A stretch of DNA of 64,000 nt from Ophthalmolycus amberensis. Lineage: Eukaryota > Chordata > Actinopteri > Perciformes > Zoarcidae. Each line of letters opens with the position of its first letter. The first letter of the stretch is position 1. Shown in pieces: positions 12,871 to 25,100 of this stretch. The translations under genes and the position numbers were made by a program. The stretch lies in NCBI GenBank assembly GCA_024529925.1, contig JAFEUB010000845.1, positions 787,501-851,500 of the forward strand. The letters run 5' to 3'. The notes beneath the pieces were generated by a model. It was not told where the DNA came from and made no database searches. It saw only the letters and a program-made list of their open reading frames with translations.

Positions 12871-12893
12871 CATGTGTGTGTGTGTGTGTGTGT
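12871..12893. repeat. (TG)n on plus strand; CA repeat in oprl1 pre-mRNA
   Basis: A short TG run. In the oprl1 transcript it reads as (CA)n, starting 29 nt after the exon 4 donor at 12922. CA repeats near donors are known binding sites for hnRNP L in other genes. Confidence 0.9.
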
Positions 12894-12922
12894 ATTTGTG
12901 TTTATAACTGTAAATTACTTAC

Positions 12923-13013
12923 TGTTATGCTCTTGTTCCTCCTCGACATTTCCCAGGACCATGGCCGGTACGCCAAAGGCAGAAGCCAACACCCACACAC
13001 AGATATTCACCAC
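12923..13013 (-). CDS. oprl1: oprl1 coding exon 4 (TM4 and start of ECL2)
   Basis: A 91-nt exon with acceptor TGTCCCAAG (AG at 13015-13014, a less usual AAG) and donor GTAAGT (GT at 12922-12921). It encodes 30 codons, residues 156-185, plus one base: VVNICVWVLASAFGVPAMVL (TM4, W162), then GNVEEEQEHN at the start of ECL2. The junction KAK|VVNI restores the usual TM4 entry. The acidic EEEQEH run fits NOP, whose second extracellular loop is acidic and faces a basic peptide ligand. The phase 1 exit in ECL2 matches the position and phase of the last coding intron of mammalian opioid receptor genes. The next exon is not in the window. Confidence 0.92.
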
Positions 13014-16000
13014 CTTGGGACAAGATAACATGATGGTGATGGTAAAAAACAATGTTGTTCACTTGAGCTTAAACATTTTAGAGGTAGTATTTTTTTCTTT
13101 CTTACTTTACTGAGCAGTTAAAAACACTGTTCAAACTGCACATCAGTGAGCAATCACAACACTATCATAGCAGGAAAAGCTCAGTTACGACTTTAATTAT
13201 TCTAACAATTTCTCTGTTACTCGGATATTCAAGTAAGCCAGGAGAGTTAACCAGCATACACAATACCAGTACCCTCTAACTGGTAACCCTCAATGGAATG
13301 CTTCTATTTTTTAGTTTGATGACGCAACATTTTCCAACAGGAGTAAGGATGGAGCCCTTTACCAATTTAGCATTGTACACCTATTACATTGTCAGACTCG
13401 TGATGATCAAGAACAACCTGGCCTTCATTTCCCACAATTCACACAGGCCTCCGACTGTTGTAGCTATAATGTAGAGTAAGTAGAGATGAGGAGCAGACTA
13501 CAGTGGTCTGGTAAGCTAACTTCTGTTAAACTCAACACCTCATTTTCAAGCTTGTGTTCTGCACAAAGCCCCTCAAAAAGGGCCAGGCTTTAAAACCAAT
13601 TTTCTTCAGTGGCCAAACCGTGGAATCAGAATGGCAGGGTCCATCACGTGATACCATTGGACCCAAAAATATTTTTTTTCACATTTACTGATATCAACTT
13701 TCCAATATGAAACACTTAAATATCCCTTATTCAAATCATTGGGTCCTAAAAGTTGTAAAATGCACCGATAGCCAGATATATTTCCCTATATAAATTGCCG
13801 TTCATGTGAGCGAGCTGAGGCCGAGCATCTGGGAGGCAGGAAAAAACAGTTAAAACCCTGCTAATCATCTGCTGTTGTGTTTTAATGTTTCCAAGTCTTC
13901 ATCAGCACTTGAAAAGGCACGATTCTTAGGATGAAATAGCATACACTGTCTTTTTTTCATATCCTCATTTACAGAGATATCCACACAGAATACAGTTCAT
14001 GGCAATACATAGATGTATAAATAAAACAAATCAATTGTTTCATGTGCAGTAAATGCACTAGACAATGCTATATTGAAAATCTGCTTATGGTGACTAGTAC
14101 ACATGCAATATAAAAAAAACTGACAGGCCCTGTATCTGTTTATCTCTTTTTCAGTTTCCCATCATGACAACAGCACACACAGAGTCAGGTTAAAGGATTG
14201 GTATGATGATGTGACTGAAATCTGACCGGCCATCAGTAGTCATTTCAGGGACAATAAGGGTGGATATCGCACTTTGAAATGAAAACGGTTTTACCTTGGC
14301 CTTGTGAGGAGTCCTCATGTCCAGCGCTTTGACAGGGTGGCAGACTGCCACGTACCTATCCATACTCATCACTGTCAGGGTGAAGGTGCTGGTGAACATG
14401 TTGTAGTAGTCGATAGACACTACCGCCTTACACAGAGCGTTCCCGAATGGCCAGAAGCCCAGGAACACATCGGTTCCCTGGAAATATCCAGATATCAAAG
14501 AATGAACATATGAATCCAGCTTGAAGCTAGAACAACACCTCTGTAATATGACTTTGGACTGGTAGCAGTTTTTGATATACAGTCAGGGCCATACGTATTT
14601 GGACTGTGACAATTATTCTAATTTTGCCTTTTTACATGACTCCAACGGATTTGAAATTAAGCAGTCAATATGTGGTTGAAGTGTAGACTTCCAGCTTTAA
14701 TTCAATGGATATTACAAAGAAAATATCACAATAACCGTTTAGGAATTACAGCCATTTTTACACTGCCTCCCACATTTACTGCCCCCCACATTTTCAGAGG
14801 CTCAAAAGGCTCAAAAGTAATTGGGCAAACTAAAATGATTGTTTCCTCCCTTGAGATGCTTTGCCAGACCTTCTACTGCAGCCTTCTTCAGCTGCTGCCT
14901 GTTTGTGGGTCTTTCTGCCTTCAGTTTTATCTTAAGTAAGTGAAAGGCATGCTATACTTGGGTTCAGATCAGGTGACTGACTTCGCCAGTTGAAGAATAT
15001 TCCATCCCTTTGCCTTGAGAAGCTCTTGGGTTGTTTTCACAGTATATTTTGGGTCATAATCCATCTGCACTGTGTATGAAGCTCCCTCCCATCAGTTTTG
15101 CAGCATTATGCTGAATCTGAGCAGATAGTTTAGCCCCAAACACTCATCCTGCTACTTCTATCAGCTGTGACATCACCAATAAACACCAGTGACCCAGTTC
15201 CATTGGCAGCCATACAGGCCTATGCCATAACACTGCCTCCACCACGTTAGACAGATGATGTGGTTTGCTTTGGATCATGAGCCGTTCCTTTCCTTCTCCA
15301 CACTTTTCTCTTCCCATCATTCAAGACACACAATAATAAACAGGATCAAGGGACTTAGACACAAAAATGGGTCCAGGTTGAACATTACCGACGTTACCTT
15401 TAATGCCATTTTAAGATTAGGCAAAAATAATAGTTCAGGAAACAGTGTAAAAAGTTAAGGGCGATACTTAAATACTTTTGTAATATGTGTAGCAGTAAGT
15501 CATACCTGGAAAGGTAAAGTAGCCAGGAACAAAGAGTCAGCTAGAGCCAGGTTAAAAATGTAGATGTTAGTGGCCGTTTTCATCTTTGTGTATCTGAGGA
15601 GAGAGAAAGCACAGCAACACAGAAGTTCAGTCAAATGAGGAAGCTTGAGCCAGGCAGCTCATTTCACTGTAGCTCCACACACACATTTAACACCTTAATC
15701 AAGAGTCTGCAGCCAAGACAGAGACATCTGTGGGGCGGCAGGTGCTTAGTACCATTAGATTACAGTGTCTTTGTGAGGTGCTGCTGCTAAAATTGCCACT
15801 TTTATGTGTACAGGTTTTGAGACTAAACAGACGGTCTGGCATCAGACTACAAAAACAAAAAGGTGAGGTGGTCTCATTCAGGTGTGGACTCAGCAGCTGA
15901 TGTGAGACTGTAGTCTGTGTTGCTACTTTCTGTGGTCTTCTTGTTTCCGCTGTCTTGTTTCTGATAGTTCCCAGTCATCTGTTGGTGGATTGCAGGGAGT

Positions 16001-16110
16001 ACTCCAGGTGTGGTGGTCCAGTGTATGTCTTGCTCTGAGGGTTCCCTCCTATTTTATCTTGCTGGCTTGTTTCGCTCCATAACTTTTTTTAACATGATTT
16101 TTTTCTTTTA

Positions 16111-16183
<73 letters not shown>

Positions 16184-19100
16184 TAAATAAAAGTAATTAC
16201 TTTCTGCCTTTAGACAATGTTTGAATTATACAACTAATATCCTGGTATAAATGATAAATTGTCATTGAAAAATATCAGAATTCAGTCACTGCAGCCAATT
16301 AATATCCTTTTTAATTTTACGTGAATCTTAAATAATGGTAAAAAAAATGGAAATATATCTATTAAAATTAATTCCACTGGAAAAAATACTAATTTTATGA
16401 GTGTGTCTGTTACTGTAACTGCAGATTTTTGCTTCTGCTGCCCTGGATACAACTTTACAAAAACGCATTGCAGTCAATGCGTTTCTCTCCTCCTCCCCCC
16501 TTCATTCAGTTTGGCCTCAAGCTCTTTTGCACTTTCACTTTTCTCCTCAAAACATCCCCTTCATTCTTTCATCCTTTCTCTCTGCCTCCTCTGCCTCTTA
16601 TTTTCCTCCTCATAACCCCGCCCCCCAACATCTCCAATTTTAGATAACATTCACCGTACACAACACCCCACTCTTTATTTAGGTCTTTCACTCATCTATT
16701 CCCTTGCATCTCAACATCTGTCTTTCAGTCTTTTATCCTTTTATCCTTCTCATTACCTTCCTCTAACTTTTAATTCTCTGCATCTTTCCTCCTCTTCACT
16801 TGTAACCCATCTCCAAGTCCTCAGCTCTTTCTGATTCATTCCATCCTTCCTGTATTTGTCTGTGTTGCATCTGCATGTTCCAGGATATCCTCAATACTTG
16901 TATGATGAAGCCTGAAATTAAATATCGTCGCTGATGCGTCTTCATATTTTAATAGATTAATAATAGCTTTTGCTCACCCTGTAACTCTGTACTGTGGGTT
17001 TTTACAAGTCTTTCACCAATGAAAAGTATTAAAAAGAGCTTGTCACTAAATCGCAAAACCTCATATCTCCACCCCGCCTCCTTCTTGGCTAAAATGCAGC
17101 TTAGAGTAGAGCTGAAAGTAAACGTTGACAATGTGATTTTGTCAGACATTGTGTTCCCTTTTCTATGGACACTAGTGTAGCTACAGCTAACATATTGCAT
17201 TGCACTTACTGCGCTACAAGCAGCCGTTTGATTTGTGATAAACAAAACACGTTTCGTGACATTTGTTGGTCAAAAACTATGTAACTCCATTTGAGCTTGT
17301 TTTTTTGGAAAATATGACTTATATATTGACACATGCAAGTATCTGTCCACACATTAAAAATAAGTGTTCAATTATTTTTAAAGAACTTAAAAAAAACAGG
17401 CTTTTTTCATTTCCTGAAAACGTAAAATGTTTCCTCCCGACAGCAACGATAAAACTTAAAGAAAAAAACAAAGGGACAAGGAATACTCAAGTAATCAAAG
17501 TTAGCATAGGATGGACAAAAGGAAATCAGTTGCTGAAAGGCTGTCGAATCAAAAACATTTTTCACAATATTAATCCAGATAAATCTTAAAATCATTTTTT
17601 TCGTTAGTAGACATGCCTGTGGGTCAATCTTACTGTGAATCAGCTAAACGTAATGCAATGGACCAGACACAAAATGATTATTGCTTCAGTTCACTCTTCC
17701 AGTTCAACTTGCAGAGAAAATATTGTATTAGAGTCTCTAAACTGAGTCTGTCTCTTCATGTCTTTATCACTTCTTCTTCTTGGTTCCTCCCTTCTGTAGT
17801 TCTCCCTTTGTCTCCTTTTTATGCATCCTCCCATCCTGTCTTCCAGTCCTCTCCATCTGTTCTCACTTTTTCTTTAGCCTCTTTCCTCCATTCCCCTTTT
17901 CCTCCCTACATCACCATCTTTATTCTCCCCTTTATCCCGTCTGTATCTCACCTCATCGCCTCTAATCCTACTGTTCTCTCTCTGCCTTTTTGTCCTCCTT
18001 TACATTCTGTCTTGTTTACATTCCTCCCCATACTTCTCTCTGCGTACTGAATACTTGCTGGCAGACGAGTCTTCAGAGAGAATATTTCATGGCTATTCAG
18101 CTTTCCTCCCCTCCTCACATCAGGGACCAAATCATTCCAGCCAAACCCTCCATATATGTCTGTCTTTCTTCTCCAGAACATACTTTCTTCTTTCTCAGTA
18201 AGTCTCTCTAGGTTTCACTTGTCTTCTGTCTCTCTGGGTCAAGAACTATTTCTCCTTTTTTTTATTTCAACATTAGCGGTCTCCTGATATTCAGCCCTGT
18301 TCCAGACACTGTCTCATTTTCTCTTTCTCCCTTCCTTTCTTTCTCTCTGTGATTCAGTGAAAGCATAATTGCATTACAGGTTTGAGTTAAAAAAGCTCCT
18401 GGCAACAGAGGCAGGACAGAGAAGAGAAAGAGTTCAATAAAGAGGAATCACACTGTCGATCGGCCTGCAATCCTGTTTCGGACCACGGGTTCCCCACAGC
18501 CATTCCTGTCATCTGTCCGGTAGAAATAAAATCAGTTTGTACCGGATTCTGTGTCCTGTGGTTGCTGTTGGGTCCTGATCCTGAACTCCCGTGACAGTAC
18601 CAGGTCCAGTACATTTTTTGCATGATCCAACAGGTCAGGAAGTGCGGCCTCAATGTTGTTTGAGGTTTGACCCATGGATTGAAGAGTTAACTGGCCCTCT
18701 GGAACTGTGCATAAACCTTCTTCTGCAGCTCTGCTAGTTGGGATATGGCACAATATACACTGTCAGCATAATGTAGTGTGTTCAGCAATCATGCAGGTCC
18801 TGGACTTTTCTCCAGTGTAGTAGTCCCTGAGGACTTTGATCAAAGTGCACAGTCGGAAAGGAATGTGATCGCTGTTCATTCCCATGGAACGGATGCATTT
18901 TAGTTGTACACAACTTGAATTCCAGATCAGTCATTGACTTGGTAATATCTGTAAAGCAAAAGCACTACTGGATTTAAAGAGTAACTGCGCACTGGGTCCC
19001 TGCTCCCCACCGAGACTACAGCAGGCAGAAGAGAGGATGGCCGCTCCGAGGCAGAGGCGCTAGAGGTTTGAATTTGAGTTGCTACAGCCGGTATGGTCTG

Positions 19101-22100
19101 TAGTCCGAAGCTGGCGCCCGCTCTCCCCGAGCAAAGTAGTCTCCCAGTGACGGGAAGTGAGGTAGAGGAAACACGGGTAGTAATTCCTGTCTCATTTGCA
19201 GTCTGATACAGCCTGCCTGAACAGTAAATCCATCAAATTCAGTGCCCGTGCCGTGACGTTATTTTCCAAGCTACCGTAGCTGCCGTGCTTGTCGACGCGG
19301 ATTCATCTCTCAAACAGTTTTTTTGTATTACTGGACAAAAGCTCAGACCTTGAGTTTCCCGATAAAGGTTCCCTGTAGTTTCCTTTGTAACAAGCAAATG
19401 TCATGTTTCTGTTCAGTGTTGCTGATTGTATCCTTGACATCTAACAAACCTCTCCAGTGCATTTCTTTCACCATAAAACATTTGCAAAGCCAATTATTAA
19501 AGTATTTTACATCCATGTTTACTAGCTTGCAGAGGACCAACTACCAAGATCCTATTTACCGAGAGCAAAGTCGAACAGTCTGTCCAAGGTGACTGTTATT
19601 ACTGTTCAGATATTTTATTGAATTTCCTTTCAGCAAAATGCTTGAATGAATTTGCCTCTGGTAGAAATGTATGACGTTTATATTTATAGTTTGTTTATTG
19701 TGAAAGGTAAGAATGAATGGATGGAGTGGATCTGGTAGGCGCTGCCTTTGTCAAGGTTGAAAGCAGTAATAAAGTTTGCCACAGCGCAACAGTGACATAA
19801 TTATTATGTGCAAATTAATTTCTCAAAAAAGTTTTTAAATGGATGATGGTGAAAAAGATTCCCTTTTTGATAAATGTTGGTACTTCAGGTTAGAACTTCA
19901 CTTATCTATTGCTAGACTAGATGGCTTACAATGAGTATTTAAGGTTCAGTCAAGGTTTTTACACTGTGACGTTGATGGATTGTTAACATAATGACTTGTT
20001 GATCCAAGTAACTGGAAGGCCTTGATTCGTCAAGCTGTTTTATCCACCAACTGACCTCATTTTAGTGTTTGGATGGATAATCCATGGTAACTAATGTATA
20101 AAGGGCACATAGCACTTGTGTGAATCATTCTTTGCAGATGATGTTGTCCTTTTGACTATAAAGATGGGGTCCCACGCGAGGCTCATTTCCCGTCTTCACT
20201 TTCCTTGAGCACAATCCCATCCTTTCGTCATCTCCTTCCATGTGTATCTCCCACAGATTTTTCTTTCTCCATTTCTCACTCTGCTTCTTCTCTCCAATTA
20301 CAGAGGGAGGGAGGTAGAGGATGAAATGAGTGAATCAGATGACTCTTTCATCTGCCATGCTGTTCCGTTTCAAATATTAATAATCACTTTGAATTATTCA
20401 CACACTGCCGGTCTGCACTGTGTCGACTTCGATGAGCTGTCACACACTGGTAGAAATGTGTGTGTCAGCGCGTGCACCTATTCTTGACTTGCTATGTAAT
20501 AGGCGCCTGTGTGTGGATTACAGTGTCAACGTTCTACAGTACAAAGCACAATTAAGTAATCATGATATTTGAAAGGAAATAACTGCTGTATGCATTTTTC
20601 TTAATGGCAAAAAATTTGTTTATGAATTCTGTATTTCCTGTTCTAAACACTTGTGGTCCAGAGACACATGTTACATTTAGGTTTGACTCCAATAAATTAG
20701 ATAAATATCTTGACTTGATTTATACTCAGAGGGCAACACTTCTTCCTCCTTATTTAAGATTCAGTTGGGGTTGGAATACTAACTTTTGCTTATTACTTCC
20801 GCTTGATGGTCGGAGTGAATACTAATAGATATTTTTGGTCTTGTCGGAGTTAAGGTGTAAAGATTGATACCACTGCAGGGCACAAAGGTCTTTACTCTGT
20901 TAGGCTGCAAATCAATAGTTTATTTCTCTTTCTTTCTATTCTCTCTCTCAAATCCAGTAAGAAAATAAGTCTCAACCATGTGATGTCATCAGGTTTAAAG
21001 TCTGAAGCTGCTCCTCAGACAATGAATGGGAGACTGATTTTGTGGATCCACATAATGTGTTTTTTTCTTTGTTATACCCACATTTGCTTTACTCTATTGT
21101 AGTGTTCTCATTTCTGAAAATTATCCTGGGTGCTCTGAAAACATCTCCCCGACTTATTTCCCAATTTATTGAAGTGATGACAAGACTACTTGGATTTAGG
21201 AGAGAATTGTATCGTAAACTATTTTAAGGTCTTTTTGTCAAGACCACAAGTATATCAGAAGTGTTTTTACTCGCACGCCTGACAAAACAGATACACTCTT
21301 ATTTGAATCTATGCAGATGTCTGTGGTGGCTGCAGGTGCGTATCTCAGCTCCAGTCTGACAGACGTAAACAAAACTTAAACATTTATTCATGCTTCAAGT
21401 CTATTTGTTCAACAATAGGCTATGCGTGTAAACTTGATAAAAAGCACGGAGTAACTATCTCTGGCCGCAGAGCAGCAGCTGAGCAGCAGCTGAGCTGCAG
21501 CGATGGAATCAGCTGTGTGTGTAGTTCTGTTAGCTGTTCGCCAAACACACTGTTTTTTCCCCACTGTGACTCTGTCTGCAGAGCAGCGACTGGGTGTCGG
21601 CGATGCACGGAGGTGCTGAGGCAGTCAGTCACTCACGGACGCACACACACACATGCAAGTAGTCACATGATTCTCCTGGCGGAGGTAACAATCACGCATC
21701 TTTGTAATTTGTACTTATTTTAGTGTAAAGTGCTTTTTGCTGGGAGACTAAGTGTATGCTTATCAGAAGCCATTTAGGATAATGACGTTTGCAAGGACTC
21801 TGTCCTGTTCCGAAAATTGAAGGATGAAAGCTTCGGAGTCATTGTGTAAATGTGATGACATTGTTGTGAGGTCATATTGATTTTTAGACATGCAACAATC
21901 TCTGACGAAAAATATGGACTTGGTCTGCAAAGGCTTTTAAACCACAGGAATGATGAATAGATTTTGAAAATGACGGTAGTTCCCCTTCCCCACTAATTCA
22001 AATGTCAAAAGATAAATTTGTACACAGGCATACATGTAAAAACAAGAACATATAGTTTAGAGGGGAGTTACACCTGATGGTGGCAATGACTTCGATCACT

Positions 22101-25100
22101 GTTAACTATACAAAAAACGTACATGTTTGCTTATGTGTGAACTAAACAACACGTTAATCATTCAACATTTTGCGTCGGAGAGATAAACTATATTTTAAAC
22201 TAAATATATTTTACATTAAGAGCACGTGAGCAGCAGACAGGCCACATTTAACCACAATGTGCCACATACATAATCCAAACAACAATAAATTCTGCTAAAT
22301 TCAAGAGCAGCTGGAAAAGAGCTTGACCCTCTTTGCATCACAGAAACAGGACTCCTGTGTGCACAAAGATATTATCTTGAATGGCCTCCCAGGGACAGCT
22401 AGCTAAGCTTGAGAAGTTTGCTACCTCGGAATTTCTTCAAAATGGAGGTGGCTCTCTTGTTTTCCATCAAGGCTCATCGGGAAAATCCAAAGAAAAACTC
22501 ACTGCTTATCACCGACAGAAACTTAAATAAATGCTGACATCTAAAGCAGGGTTCATACACATTTTGACCAATGGATTTCCATGACTTTTCCATGACTTTA
22601 AACCAAATTTCCATGACCAAACATTTTGTGAAATCTCGGTGTATACATGAAAAAGTGAGAAAATGTAGTATTTAAACTAACAATGATAATTCCAAAGCAT
22701 ACAGTATATCTTAAATGACACAAACGAATGAGAGACAATAGTTTGATTAAAAGAATAAACATTTATAAATATACTCTGGTTGACAGGCATTCATAACACT
22801 GACACATCAATAAGAGCTTTAGTAGGTAGTAGCATCCAGCTCGTGCACATATTGCGTTCCCTTTTGTAGTGCAAAGTTTTTCATTGAACCCTGTTACTGT
22901 ACTGGCTTAATATTAACTTCCACTGTTACTGTAAAGCTTTAGAATTGTAGCCTATCTTCTATTTGCAATTAATATGCATTCAATCCAGTTAAATTATTGA
23001 AATGAAAATGATAATCTACTCTGGCTAAACTAGTTTATCAAGAGTAAAATAATAGCTGTGATCTATACACACCTCTGCATTAGCAACCTGCTGAAATGAA
23101 GGTACAGGCACCTTAACCCTCTCATTACTTCAGGACTGTTGGGCCTGTTAGTACACTGGCTGTGGTCATCACAGTGAACAGTGTGTACAGTGTGATGAGG
23201 ACATGTGAGCCCGTGTTGCTGTACTTTATCTTCTTGGAGCAGAGGCTGCATTTAGCATACCCTGCCTTATCAATGTATTTAAAACACTGTGACAGCAGGA
23301 AGCTGTACTCACGCCTGTTTAGACCTCCACCTTTATCCAGGCCAGCTCCACTCACAGCTCAGCCCTGCGTCAAGCTGCGCTACAAACAGCCTCCTCTCCC
23401 TGAAGCTCTTTGACCTCATTACCTCATCAGTATCTGGGCCTCATGTTTCGTGGTCATGAACGTTATTCTGACCACGAAATCATCCTCATTCTACTTTGAG
23501 TTGAAACAAACAACCTGCAACCAGATGCGCCGGTGTTCCGGTTTAACGTTAACGACTGACCGCGTGAACTGAACCGGAACACGGGGGGGCTGCATGTTTC
23601 ATCGCGTTACGTTTTTCCTTCTAAATCGTGATAATGATGACCGTTAACAGTCGACAAAGTTCCGCATGCAGTGGACGTTAACTTAACCCAGCAAGTCTGA
23701 ACGGTAACGGACATAACGTAATTTAAACTTTAACGGAGGGAAATGAAGACGCCGTAGACATCTGAACGCTGATTGGCCAAGACTCGACACATCAAAGATG
23801 TTCTATTGCGAAGATCACCACATCACATTTTCTCCTCGTCTCACTCCAATCTGAGAAATGCTGGCTGGCAACTCGGCGTAAATGAACGACATGAAAATAT
23901 GAATATAACAAATTTCCATGACTTTTTCAAAACTTTTGGGATTTTATTTTTTCAAGCACTTTTTCAGGCCTGGAAATATTGTTCATCCTTTGTGCTGTGT
24001 TTCTTTGACTAAGACCACATCTTTTCCTCAGGTTTCTTTGTCTTCACTTACTGCACAAATGTTTCCAAAGTCAAAGAAATGTTTTCTACACTCAGAGCTC
24101 TGCAAGTCTGTGACCCGTTGCTGGCAGTACGTTTATTGATCTAAAACCAAAAGATCACGATGAGTCACTCTAAATGAAAATGTGTTTCTCAAATATGCCC
24201 TTAAGAGCTTCATTCAGCGTCTTTAAGGCTTTTCATCGTATGTGCATGCCTCTTCACAGCAGGAATAACACTTACAGCTGTAATTAACAGCATATAGGCT
24301 GAACATGTGCAGCAGACCTGACCTTACACACAGAGGGATACAAAGATGAGTTTAATGTAATCTAAGTGAAAGGAGAGTGTGCCCACACTCCTCTTTCACC
24401 TTCATATATGGAGTAGCTTTTATTATTACGGCAACACAGCTTTAAATGTTGTATTTGAACTCTCGGGCAGTTAATTAAGTTAAGTCTGTGCAGATGATTC
24501 ATACTTAGGTATCAGATTTATAAAAAGTAGTGCTGTAAGTAGACCTTGGTAGGTTTCACTGTGTGAGCTGTCAGCACAGTTACCAACCACAGTTATCAAT
24601 CATGTCCTGCCACCCACCTTAACGAGAGTTACATTTTGATTAAAAATTTTACAGTTGCATCCAAGAAGTTCAGGATTTTAACGTTGTGTTTGTGAATCTT
24701 TACATTTGATTCAAGCCAGGCCTTCTATAAATACCTAAAATGACAATAATAACATTAACCTGGTACCAGTGGCAGCTGGTATATACACAGTTTTTTAAAA
24801 TTAAAATTTTAAATGCTGAATAAAGATGTGTTAAATTGATTTACAAAAAGACTACGTACATTATTCTAAGCCCACTGTAAAAAATACAAAAAACACCAAA
24901 ACACCAAAATGTGAGACAGTGTTGACAAATTTATTTTACCAATTATAGTCAGAACAGATGCTTTAATTCTTCTGTATTTTCTTAATTTCATAAGAAAATT
25001 TGTGGATCGAATGCCAGCAACAACAATCAGGATATTAAAATGTAATGAAACCCCATCATAATGCTTCATTTCCTCAATTACCTTTGAAATTGCAAACGTC

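Larger units (their letters stand above)
15594..22546 (-). other. oprl1: oprl1 intron 1, proximal part
   Basis: Intronic DNA adjoining exon 2. It holds the CA repeat at 16114-16181, pyrimidine-rich tracts at 16480-16870 and 17740-18360, and a CpG-richer patch at 18960-19270. Open frames at 17263-17589, 18387-18753 and 19323-19592 have no recognisable domains. No independent gene was found. Confidence 0.6.
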
